Part shown: piece after piece, positions 11,057 to 24,500 of the stretch
Numbering within the stretch: the first letter of the stretch is position 1
How the letters are laid out: every line of letters starts with the position of its first letter
Source of the DNA: Callaeas wilsoni
Lineage: Eukaryota; Chordata; Aves; Passeriformes; Callaeidae
DNA length: 64,000 bases
Direction: 5' to 3'
Assembly: GCA_013398955.1 (NCBI GenBank)
Contig: VWPU01018605.1
Coordinates: 34,659-98,658 of the forward strand
Position numbers and translations under genes: made by a program
Notes under the pieces: generated by a model
Database searches by the model: none
Seen by the model: only the letters and a program-made list of their open reading frames with translations
What the model was told of the DNA's origin: nothing

Positions 11057-14000
11057 ATTAGTCCATTTCTGGAAGTCTAGATGCAATATAGTTTTAAATA
11101 TTTAAGTCCACAGGTTCTCATGGATTTCACTTTTGGACTAGTGCTGCTATTAGCATCAGCTACTTTATTCTCCAAATTATAATAATAAATAAATAAATAT
11201 CTGTGTGTAACAGAATGTGTAAAATCTGATTTTCTCTGGGTTTGTTTATCATGGTCAGATTCCCTTGTGTTTTGAAATATGTATGGTCTGATAAAAGTTC
11301 CTTCTAGTTAGGGGTATTAATAAAGGTTCTTTCATGCGAAGCCTCTGGGATTTCACACAGTGTGAGCTCAAACCACAACTTTTTCCCCAGTGGAGACATG
11401 TATAAGGTCTCTCTCCTCTACCTCACTGCCTGTTTTTTACAAGACATGTTGGAATAATGTAACTTCGAGACCTCTTTCTGCCACATTTAACTGAAATTGC
11501 CAACTAGGCTTTCAAGTGGAGGACAGAAAGAGGTACATGTTCTGACACAGCTTCAAGTCAGGATCTTCAAGTCAGGATCAAGCTGTACTCAGAGGCTAGC
11601 ACATTTCAGAATGGCTTTCCTGAAGGGACACTGAGCAAGACAAACTGGTTGTGGATCAGAGACCATGGCTTCACCCACTGCACTCCACTAATACTGAGAC
11701 AGGCCCTGGGGAAAGCATGAATCCTGTGAAAACAGTCCAGAATTAACTGTGTTTGCTCAGTCCTCCATCAACTGAAATATCTCACTGCCACCACAAAGAC
11801 TGCAGCAAGTGCACACACAAAGGGTCACGGCCCAGTTCACAGCTGGCAAGGTATTGCTCTCTATTTGTGCTCAAAAGCCAACCTTCCCTTTGAAAACAAA
11901 GGCTGTAGCTTCACAGAAAAACTGAAATCCATCAATGGGAATTTTGCCCAGGCAAGGATTGCAGGTTTGGTCTGTGCCCTGTAGGTGAGTGATCCTATAC
12001 CGGCTCCCTTCCAGCATTCCTGTTTTCAAGGCAGACGAGTATGAAATGTGAAAACAAACCCTTGCAGCTGCTTTCTTCATGTCTCCACTGCAGCTGCAGG
12101 GAGTAGGTTTTCAGCTCTGCATTGCTCTAAAAGCACTTCATAAGGAGGCCAAAAGCAACTACGTGCACTTTTGTTCATTTAAAATGTTCTCAGTGGCATT
12201 ATCCAATCACCAGCTGAGGAAGTGCAGAGACTGTCAGTCAGACTGTACCTTCTAAACCTAGTCTTCAGTCTAAGTAGGATTCCTTTCTCCCATGTGGTCT
12301 TATCCTAAATTCCATATGCTATTTTTCCTTTTAATTAGTGTGATATATTTCTAATGCTTGTTATTTAAAAATCTGTACCTATAGATTGGAGTTAAGTTAG
12401 ACAATTGTTACATGTACAAGGGAAAGGACTTATCACTCCATGCAAGAATTCAGCAATAGAGAAAAGCTTTAGCAGTAGGATTATATGTCATTTACACATT
12501 GTTTGAGACCTTGTTTATGTCACCACTGATATGAAGGGCCAAAACATATGTAAATAGCAATAGAATAGTAATCAGTCACATGGTGTTCTTCCAGACAGAT
12601 TCTTAAATGACGAATGGTGTCACTGGGACATTCTGGGGATAATGATTTCTCCAAGTCCTGGTGTTAGCCTATGTCTTCTCAGAATACAGAAAATCCAACT
12701 ACCAAACCGTACACTTTTGCAGCAATAGAGATTATGCTTGACTTTAATCCTGAACTTACTTTGTGGTTTCAGAACTTACTCAAAACTTTAACTAAGAATA
12801 AAATACTGATGGAGACAGCAGATGGAATCTCAGCCTCAATCAGCACCAAAGCCAATACTAACCAAGGATCTTCACAACATTGCCAAAACAAACCTTTCTG
12901 TGGCCAGAGATGAAAGTAATCGAGCATATTTGATACGTGTGATAACCTCCCCAGACAACACCTCAAGAATGCATTGCTAAGGGTATTTTTATTCCCAGAT
13001 ACAGGGCAATTGAAATATGCAACCTCTGTTCAGCAGTAACTGGGAAGTGTTCATTCAAAGGACTGTCTAAAAGTAGGTAAGTTGCAATGTTTTCTTCACT
13101 AGGGCCATTCCTTATATTACCAACAGCCTGAGTTGATTCTTCCTGTCTAAACTAGTTCTGACCATCCAGTCAGGGTGCAGAGTAAGTACTGCATGAGCTA
13201 GACAATCAAATCCAAACATAGGTCAAAAAAAGCTGCTCATCAGAATAGAGATATATTGAATACAGGTCAGGATTTATGTCCTTAAATCATTAGATAAGTG
13301 TTTGTAACCAAGGAACACACTTGCAATTGTCAGGACCAGCTGAGAAATAGGAAGGGATTATTAAATCAAATAATTTACTAGAAAAAGATAAATTAATTGA
13401 GCACCTCTGATAATGACAACCATGGCCTTTGCCCCTTCTCAGGTGGATTTGCTTTTTAAAACCTAAATAAAGACTGCTTCAATTTTAGCAGCTAGGAAAG
13501 AGAACCTCAAAATCTGGAAACTTATAATCATTCTTTGTTTCTGACTTGCTCCTTATTTCTAGAAAGATATTAGACCTGTGCATATGAAACCAGGTACACA
13601 GCTGATGGAGCAATGTTCATCCACCTGGCACAGGGGCGGGGTGAGATTTATCTTGTTAGTGTATGGAGATTGCCATGGGGCAAACTTGGCTGGGTTAGCA
13701 TGAATGAAAACCAGTGCAGTTTACTGTATTCAAAAATACTTCCAGTTGCTAAATTACTGAATAGAATAAACAGCTCAATGAGGCTTTAGATGTCTCTGCC
13801 AACAACTCAGTGCAGCTTGATTCTTATCATCAACTTGTCTTCATCATGCAGAATCTCCTTCTGTAAACAAAGACAGGAAGGACTATGCAGAAGCTATTAG
13901 GAAAACAGTTTACTGCTTTCTTGGTCATGAATAAGGTGCCTGGAAAAGACATTTTGTCTGTTACAAACCCTCTTAGGGTTAACTCATTGTTTGCTCCCCA

Positions 14001-15594
14001 AAGAAGAGATATGAATATACCTCAGCCAACACAATGCTTATGAGATATTCATTTAAGCATCCAAGTTCCTTGCATACTATGGTCATATAGGTAGACTACA
14101 TGTAGATCCTGAATGAATTACTTAATTTTGGGTTTCATGTTTAATTCTCATTTCTGACAGAAAGGACAGCAAAGTAAGTCAGGTACTAAAACTCTTTTTT
14201 ATGTGAGAAAACAGATACGTTTTTTGTGAGAACAATGAACCTCTACCTACTAAGTACGACAGAAAATGTCCAAAACCAGTGAGGAGCAAAGGGCACAACA
14301 CTGTGACTAGCTCTAATGCTCCTCTAGGGATTGACTAAGCATGTAGGACTTCAGTGGTTCTACTAGGAAACCTGGACATAAAGCGCACAGTTATGTATTT
14401 TGTGTTTCTGATGACTCCAAAAGATAGTAATGCACACAAATTAGATTCTTTCCTCTTTTTTTTTAGATTTTGGAAAAACAACCAACAAATCTACTCTCTT
14501 TCTATTGTAAGCCATCTTGTCTCCCTTTCACTCTCTCATTCACTGTCCCTTTACAAAAGCACATGGAATACACAGGTCTGGTGGTGGGTTGCAAAGCCTT
14601 CTGAATCAAGAGTCTAGTTTAAAATTCTCCTTTCCACCAAAGCTCATATTTAGCAAGATGACATCAAGCAGAAGGAGGTGGGCCACATCTGAGCAATGCT
14701 CAATGTTAAATCCAGATACTCCAAAAGCCTACACCCAAAGGAAGGAAAAAAAGAAAACAAGGAAAAGAAAACAGACAGGACCTCATGAGAGCTCAGAAGT
14801 AAACACAAAGGAGGTGAGGGTTTACAGATACTTTAATGCAGTGTAGGTGGGCACTGCAAAGCCATGTACTGTATCAGCACAGTCTGCCTTGATTTAAAAG
14901 CAGGCAATGTTCACATTACCAGAGCAGCAAAGTTCTTTTTCATGGGAAAAGTGATTGTTGATGCTGGCAATTGACTGAGGCTTACAGCCAAGGGTTTAAC
15001 ATGGCAGCATTCTTTTGCCTTAAGTGGATTCTTGGACCCCTATTCTGTTGCAAAAGAGGTCCTTGTGGAATGTGTGCTCTCCAGCTTAAAAACTGAGCTC
15101 TCCTCCCTCCTCTATCACAGACAGTACCACAGACTCTTGCTTAGCTGGTCAACTAGCTGGGCTACAGTGTAGGCCCCTATCAGAATTTGGTCATCTGAAA
15201 TGAAAGTGTTAACATATGTTTGGAAGCAAGGCTTGTATTTTGTTATCTTTGTGCAAAGTGAATTCTTAGTTATGAACTGAATGTATTACAGAGAAGGAAA
15301 AGGCCACTCAGCCTAATAAACTTTCCCTCTTTGGGGTTAGCTGGACACCACATCCTTCAATCCCTCCTTTCTGCAGAAATAAAATATGTCTCCTTTTCTC
15401 CTGAACCCATTTATAAAAGCTTGATTTAAGGACCTAACTTGGCAATATGTTCCCTATGTCTGTTATTCTAGGAGCATGCAGGCAATGGGCCAAACACAGA
15501 GCCTGTTTGATGGGCACAATCCTCCCTGCATGCTATAGGAGTTATACCCCTTTCGCCTGCGTTTAATTTGCTCCAGCTTGCCCATGGTTACAGA
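11057..15594. other. Non-coding stretch, no gene seen
   Basis: About 4.5 kb without a supported gene or clear mobile element. It contains a perfect 14-bp tandem duplication and short A/T tracts. ORFs of 60-109 codons in this stretch carry no motif I recognise. Confidence 0.5.
11551..11578 (+). repeat. Perfect 14-bp tandem duplication
   Basis: CTTCAAGTCAGGAT occurs twice head to tail with no mismatch, which suggests a recent slippage or micro-duplication event. Confidence 0.9.
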
Positions 15595-15770
15595 AGAGGG
15601 TTGAGGATGAGGAAAGCTGAGTTGCATTCCCAGCTCTACTAGAGGTTTGCCACAAGACCTAAGGGAAAACAATCTCTTGGCTTTGTTCTGCCTCAGTTTA
15701 CATAGGCTCTAAGCTACTCATCTCCTCCAAGGGAGCTCTGTGAAGCTGAATTAATAATGGCAACAACTAA
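15595..15770 (+). repeat. MIR-like SINE relic
   Basis: In order I see 'ttgcattcccagctctacta', 'ttgccacaagacctaagg', 'gcctcagttta' at 15690-15700, 'actcatctcctccaaggga' and 'ctctgtgaagctgaattaat'. This is the same order as the MIR-type blocks for 'cgaatcccagctctgcca', 'tgtgaccttgggcaa', 'gcctcagtttcc' and 'gtgaggattaa'. The copy spans most of the element's 3' two thirds and is the best preserved of the MIR-like fragments in the window. The name is from memory. Confidence 0.55.
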
Positions 15771-15904
15771 GCCCTCCAGAAGACAGGCAAGAAATATCAA
15801 GCATACTGTAAGCAAAGGGGCAGTTTAAAAATCAGGGCAGCTACATAAAAAACTCTGCCTTGCAGAGACTTATTAGAAAGTGAGGCTATTTATAATCAGA
15901 TTAA

Positions 15905-16030
15905 GTTCTGGACCAAATTCTGCAGATTCAACTTTTACAAGCACAAACTGTTTCAATGAAATCCAGAAGAATACTTACATGAATAAGAATATGCCTATGC
16001 ATGAAGGTGCTTACAGGGGCAGGCTCTGCA
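15905..16030. repeat. Palindromic-family repeat relic
   Basis: The stretch opens with 'ggaccaaattctgcagatt' and continues with 'gaaatccagaagaatactta', 'catgaataag' and 'aggtgcttacaggggcag'. The opening phrase resembles the 'gggccaaattctgc' ends of old amniote palindromic elements, and the interior resembles their 'tactcacatgagtaag' portion. The 70-codon ORF over this stretch is incidental. Confidence 0.45.
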
Positions 16031-18659
16031 TGACTGCTCCTGACTACCTAGAGTGCAATTACAGAAATCAAATTGGTAGAATCAGATCCTGAAAAGAAAA
16101 CTGGGTAGCAGTGTGTTTACTAGTAGCTTTTTGGTCCTCTGATTAATGGAGAAAGCAGAGCAGCTAAAAACTCTACTGCCAGGAATTTCAGAATCTGACA
16201 GGACTCATCCTTACCCCCAGATCATCAATTCAGATGATGCTCTCTTAAAAAGGATTTCATGCAGAAAAGTGAGACTGGTTGGACACTGCAGTTATACTAC
16301 AGCCTGCTCCTTTTTCACCAAACAGTATGAGACATCTCAGACGTGCCCACCAAGAGAGGAGCAACTCTGCCAAGCAATTCCCCTCCTGGTGACCCCACTG
16401 TTAGACAGTCCTGTGGCCACCTTTAACAGAGTCACCAGTGACATGTGCCCTTACCTTAAAACACATAAAATCACCACTATGGCTAAACATCACAACTTTG
16501 GACATGGGGTCAGGCCCCAATTCTCATACTTCACAGATGGTTAAAAGCATGGAAAAAAAAAAGCTGAAGATTTTTGCCCTTAAAAATTGTCACAAATTAG
16601 CTTTTTAGCCCCCCCAAATAAGAGAAAGAATGCTTGCCCAGGTCCAGCATTGCTCTGCTTTGCACACTGTCTGCCCTTGCAGGGGAACCACATCCATCAT
16701 TCCTGCTTGCTTTGGCAGCACCCTGCCTCAGGTGCAGGGTGTCTAACTTGCAGCACTGGCGAGTAGTAACATGGTGTTTGGACAACACCATCCCACTCAC
16801 TGTCACGTTCATTCATAGTGTAGTGAAGTCAAACCTATTGTGAACAGACTAAAAGTCATTTCAACTGCCAGCAGGAAGATTTACACAACTTGTTTCTTTC
16901 TCTCAAAGACTGATTTCAGGGTAAAAACAGCTGTTCAACCAGTAGCAGCATTAGATCTTTTCAAACAGAGCAAGATGGGGAAGAGGAGGAGTTAAAGAAA
17001 AATAAGTACTATAAAGCATTTCTTTTAGGTGAAGCCAAATAGATATTTACTGTAAATCCAAGAGACCAGCTTCTCCTTTTTTTCCTTGCACTCCCCCCCT
17101 GCCAGAACTCCATCCCCACAGGTGGCAGATATTGGACCCTGCACATCTCCAGCAGATGCAGCAGCCCATCACTGGCAGTCTCAGACTGCCCTCTACAGTC
17201 TACTCAACCATCCAGCTACGCAGCTGATCTTCAAGCTAAAGACCTGCCAAATCTGTCAGAACTTGTGACATATTAAAGATACCAGAGTGTCACATATCAG
17301 GCAGATAAGCCAGTAATACTGAGCCGTTCACTCAGGGAAACGGATGGCTCAGACAGGGTCTCTCCACTAGGAGTTCTCCAGTACAAGAGATGATCTTGCG
17401 ATCATTATTCATTACCATTTCTTCCACTGACAGATTCTTCCTTCATCCTTAGAAAAGCTGGGGAAAAGAGTGTAGATCACAGCTGACCTTGGCAAAGAAA
17501 AATGCCCTGAGAAGAAATGAGTAGCCTCCTCACCACTCACTCCCACACCTGCACCCCTCCAATATGTCTTTTCTGTACCTGCCTTGGACACAAGCAAGCT
17601 TATATTTTTCAAGCAAATGTTTCTTCTGTCCCTAATTACACACCCAGACACCTTCAGAATAAACTTGATGTTTAAGGGATGGCAAATGTTTGCCTTGACC
17701 TTTAACATAAATGGCTTTGAAAAGATATTACTGTGTCCCCTGATATTCCCTCCCCATGCTTGCTTTCTGCAGTATCAGGTTATTGCCAGGTAGCACAGAG
17801 GGATAGTGGCAGATAAGAGAGGAAAGATGCCTAACGATTTTTCATTTTTAAGAAGAAAGGGAAAAGACGACATATCCTGCAACACAGATTTATTGCAGGC
17901 AGCACAATGTCCCCTAACTGCCACTCATGGAAATTTAGTGAGAAGAAAATCCTGTAAAACCAAGCCCAGATACCACAGGCCATAAGCAAACGAAGGAAAA
18001 AAAAAAAAAGAAAAAAAAAGCCAGCGCATGTGTGTGCATTTATGTGTGTATAAATATACACACCATGTCTTCATTAAACTCAGATAAAGTTTGTACACCT
18101 TCCCCATCGTGGTTGGCAAGAGCTCATGTCCCAGAAGAATGACTTTAATCTCATTTCAGACTCAATAATATAGTGCCAGATGTTCTTGGAAATCTATTTT
18201 GCCCCTGTACATTGTGCAATTAACCTTTCTGTTTCCCAGAGATCAAATTAGAGCTGTGGAAATGCTTCCAAAGCTCTCTCTTAACAAGAGAAGCATGGGG
18301 TGTTTGAACCAACTACTGAGCCATTTTCCTAGCCCTCTGCTCCTTTAGACATGCCAGGAAGGATGTCAGGTCAGCTAGAGATGCCATTGTTTCACTTACA
18401 GGGGGAAAAATATAAGTAGTCCAGGCAAAAAGTATTTTATCAAGTTTCTGAGGTCAGAGCTTGATAGTAAGACATGCAACTTAAAGGATTACATTTCCTT
18501 TGATTACAGAAATTTCCTACAAATTATGGATACATTTTTCTGGAAATGGAAAACACAGCATTTCACCCAGAGACAAAGATGCTGGTAAGCCACTGGCCAA
18601 AAAATTGACAATGGATTCAATAAGCAGATTTCTCTGTCTGCACAACTCTCTGCTGATAC
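16031..18659. other. Non-coding stretch, no gene seen
   Basis: It contains a 132-codon ORF at 16146-16544 (plus) with no recognisable domain, signal peptide or repeat, most likely chance. A purine-rich A tract lies at 17997-18019, next to TG-rich sequence at 18022-18062. No RNA gene or mobile element was recognised. Confidence 0.5.
17997..18019 (+). repeat. Poly-A tract
   Basis: Thirteen A, one G, then nine A. There is no identifiable retroposed body immediately upstream, so it is listed as a simple repeat. Confidence 0.85.
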
Positions 18660-18760
18660 CATATCACAGAGACATGACAGTGTGGGACTGGTCCTAAGAC
18701 CTGGGTGCCTAAGTTGGGACAAGTCATTTATCACATCTGTGGGCCCATCCTAGGGGGAGA
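18660..18760 (+). repeat. Possible MIR-like SINE fragment
   Basis: The text 'agacctgggtgcctaagtt', then 'gggacaagtcatttatcac' (from 18716), then 'atctgtgggcccatcc' is compatible with the MIR-type 'ttgggcaagtcacttaacctctctgtgcctcagtttcc' block. Divergence is high and only about 70 bases align by eye. Confidence 0.35.
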
Positions 18761-21090
18761 GATGCAGCTTCTTACCTGTCCAGTTAACTCAGCATCCATT
18801 CAGAGTCTGAGTGGACTTTAGGCTAGCTGAATTTTGATTTCTGTTTTACCCCGATCTTTTTCAACTCTAGAGTCACTGAGGTATTTTTGCATCCTTTTTG
18901 AGCATGAAATTACAAGGAAGCTGCTAGAAAGGATAAATGTAAATGGGTTCAAAATTAAGTAAAACAATTTTTCCTGCAGTGCCCAGAAGCAAACATTGAA
19001 CCTGAGATAGGAGAGATTTAAAAGACCCATAACAAGTACTTGTTAGGCAACCCAACACATTAAATCTCTCCATCATCTCCTTAATTCCATCCTCTGTCAT
19101 TTACAGTCAGCCATAGGAAAAGCTAGAAAGCAAACAGAAAAGTAGCAGTAGCTCAAGAGGACATAAAATGTTGCTCCGTCTCAGGGTTTTATTTACTCAC
19201 AGGTACTGACAGGATGTTATCCCTGTATCTTGAGACAAGGAAAAGTGTTTGTTTGTTTGTTTTAGCAGATATCTGTTGGTACTGAAATATTGACATAGCA
19301 GAACCTCAGTGTTTAAATTTAAAACTTTCACTATTGTGAAAGTGTGTAGGACACATCAACAGAATTTAATCTGTGCATTAAGCATAAAGAGAGACCTTTA
19401 AAATTAGTTCAAACTCAAAGTGAGCTAGGTAAAATTACAGAGTTTGAGTAGGAGAAAAGTTTAACTTTTCAATTACAATACGGCTTTCAGGCATGTGTAC
19501 TCCTGTTTATTTATGAAGCTGCTACTATTGTTTAATGTAAACAGGATTCAAAGTCCACTGGCAGCTAGAAGGGGCCAGTTGAAATTATTTGAAAGAAAGC
19601 TCCTTAGAAAAGTGCTGTTCTATTCATGGAAGCAGTTCCTGAATCATGACTGAAGTGCTATTGAAAAAATAAACAAATGTTTTTATTACAAGATGATAAA
19701 AGGGTTTGAACAGAAAAGCTGGCCAGATATGAAAACAAACTTTCACATATAAGGGCTTTTGAAACACATGATTTACTCTGATGACAACAGGCCACACTGA
19801 GAAGTGCTGAAAGCTTATTAATATTGTACAAAAGGCTTTTGTTTATCATTTGCTGGCCTGCATGGGAGTTGCAACATGCAAGAAGCAATATGGCTGGTGT
19901 CCTGTCATTAGAGCTGCATAACGAGGCAAGATTTAGAAAATACTGCTGGAGTGAACCATTGAAATAAAGCTTTCCTTCAAAGTCAAAGGAATAATGCTGC
20001 TAATGATAGAAACACAGATCAGAGGTTTGACGCTTTGAAGGTTCAGCCCATCAGCACCCAAGACAGTAAATTTTAATTTCACTCCCAGAGGAAACCTTGC
20101 ATTTCCCAGTTTGGAGCCCAGCTGTATTTATTTACTGCCGAATACACCTTTTCTCCCCCTCTTGATCCTGTGGCAGAATTTAGTATCAAGTGATTCTCAT
20201 TTGAGAAAGCAGAGAGCTCAGTTTTAATGGAATGAGAACGGAGCCTCTGCAGGGAGGACATAAAATGAGCTTCTTGTGTCCAGACTGGAAACAGGATGTC
20301 TGTGCCTGCCCCACATATATCCCAGCCTGAGGATGTCATGGGCTAAAATCCCAAGTGGGTACAAGAAAGGATGGTGTCTTGGTGGATGCCCTCCTAGCTC
20401 TGGCCTCAGGCTTGTTTTCATCCATTTTCTATAAATACAACTTGCAGGAAGGGATAACAGTTATGTTTCTATTAGGTCAAAAATAAACCCCACAACAATA
20501 ATTTCTAGAATCAAGGGCTTCAGTTTGCATTTTGATTACTGAAAAATACTATTAATCATACTCTACAAACTGTTTAGTTCCTATGGGAGAACGACACCAG
20601 CCCAGACACTGCAGTGCTCACTGCAAAACTCAAAGCCACTTGAAATTAATCTGCTTTTATATTTGCTGAAGCACTCAATAGAAATAGGAAGCCTTCTGTC
20701 AACCAAAGCATTGGTGATAAAGTACAGCTTTACTTCCCTGCGCCTTTCCCAGATGGAGAGTATTCAACCAAGCATTGGAAATCTTCAGACTGGTACTCAC
20801 ATTGCTTATGGTCAGACAAGTAGGAAGGATCTTCTCTGCTCCTCTTTATTGTCTGTTAAAGAAGATCCCCAGTTTAGGTCTTTTAGAGCACTTTCTAGAG
20901 CTGAAGGTCTCACAATGTTTAGTCATGGAGTATTAGTCACACCAACAATTTAGTGACAAATGATTTCTTTCTCTGACAGATAAAGTTGTGTGCAAGGCTT
21001 TAAAGGGAGCGGAAAAAAACCCAGCAAGTAAAAACGATCTCAAAATGTCACTGTTTTCACTAAAAGCTTTGTGTTTACTTTTTTTTGCAG
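18761..21090. other. Non-coding stretch, no gene seen
   Basis: There is no supported gene. A (TTTG)n run of about four units sits near 19248-19262. The last 20 bases form a strong polypyrimidine tract ending in CAG, described in the next entry. Confidence 0.5.
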
Positions 21091-21500
21091 CAAATCTTCA
21101 AAAAGTCTACCTAATGCAAAACATCAGTTCTCTTGGCAAGACTTCTGGCAGGTTTGCCACCTAATTCTACCACAGGCATCAGCAAGACCACCAGCTGAAG
21201 CCAACCCGTGAAACATCTCCCAGATAAAACGTTGGAACCCTGGGTAGACACCTGCCTGAAGCCACACTACCAGCCAGTACCATCCAATCCACCATTCAGG
21301 AGCTTGGATTCACATCTCAGGAGCAGCCAAGACGCCTACAGTGTGAAAACTAAGCAGTTCTTGTTCAAATAAGAACTGAGACATGGCAAAACACTAGCAG
21401 GCTCTCACAAAGAATTTCTATTCACAGCCCATAAAATTATGCCGATCTGTGACTAATGGGAGATTCTTTTGCTAAACGTAATAAATATGTCAACTTTTAA
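21091..21500 (+). other. Candidate terminal exon of an unknown transcript (weak)
   Basis: Seen: the bases before 21091 read 'gtttacttttttttgcag', a textbook splice acceptor. An AATAAA polyadenylation signal follows at 21480-21485. The segment is somewhat richer in C and G than its flanks. One frame stays open for about 40 codons, and the others stop early. Inference: if transcribed, it would fit a 3' terminal exon of a long non-coding RNA or a 3' UTR. Such signals also arise by chance in AT-rich DNA, and I recognise no protein. Confidence 0.15.
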
Positions 21501-24500
21501 GAATATTACAACCCTTTCAAAAGGAGAGAAGGAGAAAAAATAATTGAAAAATAAGGAAAACAGCCATGTTCTGTGCAAGATATGAAATAATGCTGTGTCT
21601 CTGACCACTGCTACATCCTGCCATGCAAGAGGCCAAAGCAGCTCATGAAGGGGGCCTTCTACCTAAAACTGCCCTGTCAGGGAAACCACGTGTCTGTATG
21701 TCTTCTAGCTGGTACACACGTAGTAATAAAATGAGCAGGAGAGATTCAGACCCTGCCATGAAGGTAGTTGGGCTAATTAACTGAAGATGCAAAGCTATGA
21801 ATAATATGGGAATGATTATTCAGAAATGCCATGATACTAAGATTGAGTAGATTGTTCAGTAGAGATACTTTCAATAAGGGCTGGACCCAAAATTTGCTGC
21901 TATTTAACAGAAAGATTTCTATTACTTCCAGTGAACACCAGGTCAGCTAAAGGAAAGTGTTCATTAGTTAATAAAATGCAGGCAAGTTTAATTACAAGAC
22001 TTCCCCATCTGCTTGAAAAATATATATTTGTACAAGGATCCAAGACACCTGACTGACTCCTCCTATGCTAGGATTGTCTCAGCATATGACGGTGGTTTTC
22101 AAAGCTGTTTAAAAAAAAAATTGAACAAATACTGCCAAGGTGATAAACTCCTTGAACTAAGAAATGTGAGTTCTTTTGAGAAATCCCAGCCTGAACAGGT
22201 CAGATCCAGCACAGGCAGTGTATACAATGGAGATATGTTTGCAGATACATTCAAAATACAACACAAAAACCCCATGATCTTTCTCCTTACACAGGAAATT
22301 ATTAAAATGTGAAAAAAATTAGTTCTATGTAAATTATGTAAAACCTTAAAGAATAGTCTATAGAAAAGAAAGGAGGGGAAAGAACACCCATTTACACATG
22401 CTTCAGTTCTGGGGCCACTGAAGTAACATTGTCTTATCCCTCTGAAAGGGAGGGGGCCATCCAGTGCAGCAGATATTGTTGGTAGTAAAGTTTTAAAGCA
22501 TTACTGCTAAATTCACCAAGATACAGCTTCTAGACCTATACATCTTAGAGCTGCTATCTGTCCTTAATTAATAACTAAGAATTATAATTAATAATTTCAC
22601 TCCATGAATTATACCTCTTTTTTATCTGTCCACAGATGGACTACACAGGCATCAGTCAACATTACAATTATTTATTTCCTGGTAATTCAAACAGTTTCCA
22701 TCAAGATCTCTGACTGGAGCTGGTTAGTAGTATATCTCTGTAAGTGTTTGACATGGGAAGTCTGACCAATTTTGACTGGATGCAAATACTCAGGTTAAAG
22801 ATCTGAAGTTTTCTCCCTTTGAATAACTTTTTATATTCATTTAGATTTGCTCTTTCTGGGAATATTTGGCCAAATTCATCTCCTGGTAGGAACAATCATC
22901 TGAATGATTATAAAAGGGACATAAACTAATGTGATTTGAGAATTCAGGTAAGTTTTTTTTATCTGAGTTTATGATATTCTTACAAATGTTATTATTTTCC
23001 CTTGTTTGATAATGAAGTTCTGCAACCTCAGAGCAAAAGGAAATAGGGAATAAAATATTTGTATCAACTACATTCAATAAACTAGCAGACTCAACTGGTA
23101 TTTTATCAACTTTCTGTTGACCTTTTTGTCTTTGTTTTTCACAATGTCAACTGAAAATAAAGTGTAACTTCATAAAGAATAAATGAAAGCGCAATCCGCT
23201 CTTGGTTATCCATAGATGAAGACTCCAGGTAGGAGTCATGAGAGTAGAGATGCTGTAGGTTGTTCCTCAGGAGCTGAAATTAGTCTGGAAACACTCTTTT
23301 TCCTCACAGCCAGGCTATGCAAATATACCAGCTCAGGCCAATCATACTGGACCCTCTCCAATTTGACTCAATGATACTCATTCTCACAGTTACATTATCA
23401 CCCTAAGTAAGTGTTGATAGTTAAAGCTGCAGATATATATTGCACTGGGCAGTTTTTCTTCATACAGGTTATTCCAGCTCTTTCCAGCCCATTGCTCCCA
23501 CTAACCAGGAGTTGAGAACACCTTGCTGAATATTTCATACATTGCTTAAATTTACAAACACAGAAACTAACTATAAAGATTCAAGCCATGCTGCCAAAAG
23601 CATCCTAGACCATAGCCCTGAGGACAGACCCAAAAGAAGACCATGACACTGCTCTTCTCAATCATGGCTGGAAAACCCTGCCTAGGCTCCAGCTGCACAA
23701 GCCAGCACAATCTCTTCACACATGACCTGAGTGCAATGCAAGGCCCAGAAGAAAAACTGACTGCAACAGGAACACAGTTGAGGTCAGCTGAGTTTTGTCT
23801 GACATAAAAGTAATGAATATGACCTTTCAATATGTTCTCTGCTCAAAGTATAAGTCTAGAAGCCCATCCTTTTACAACTTTCTACTCCTTTCCAAAGAAC
23901 ATCTTGAATGTTTGTTACACTTCCTTTGTATCTGTCCTGGGATGGCAGTTTACCAAATTCTCATCCATTTCCTGGATAAGAGCATCCACTTCCTAATTAA
24001 GAGAAATGCAATTCCTTATTCTCAGCAAAACACAAACAGTTGCAGTCAGGACAACACAGTAATTGTTTTTCTTTAAGAATAAATCCTGTAGATTTTATTC
24101 TGAGCTGAAACAGCGCTATTCCTCTCACTGCTTCTACTTCAGCTGGTACCTGAGCTTGATATTCACGGAGAGAAACCAGAGCCCAGATACTCACTCAGTG
24201 TATATTTGTATAATTGCAACAATACTGCACAAATGTTGTCAATTTACGGTGATGAGGGATGGCCCAGTATTTCACAGCTACTTAACTGGAAATAGAAGAG
24301 CAACACAGCCCCTTAGAGCTGGAAGGAGTCAAAGCTTTGCATGATTCTTGACCCCTTCATCAATCCAACATTACAGCATGGCTGGCTGGCTTTCAGAAAT
24401 TACCATGGTACTTCATGGCATATCCTTCTCTGGCACAGTGAGCTGCACAAACAAGGCTCCTCTTGAAAATCAGGCACTGCATCAGCTTCTGGGACTAAAC

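Noticed and set aside
16146..16544. 132-codon plus-strand ORF
   Set aside because: There is no domain, signal peptide or compositional coding bias. The length is within what random vertebrate DNA of this size gives.
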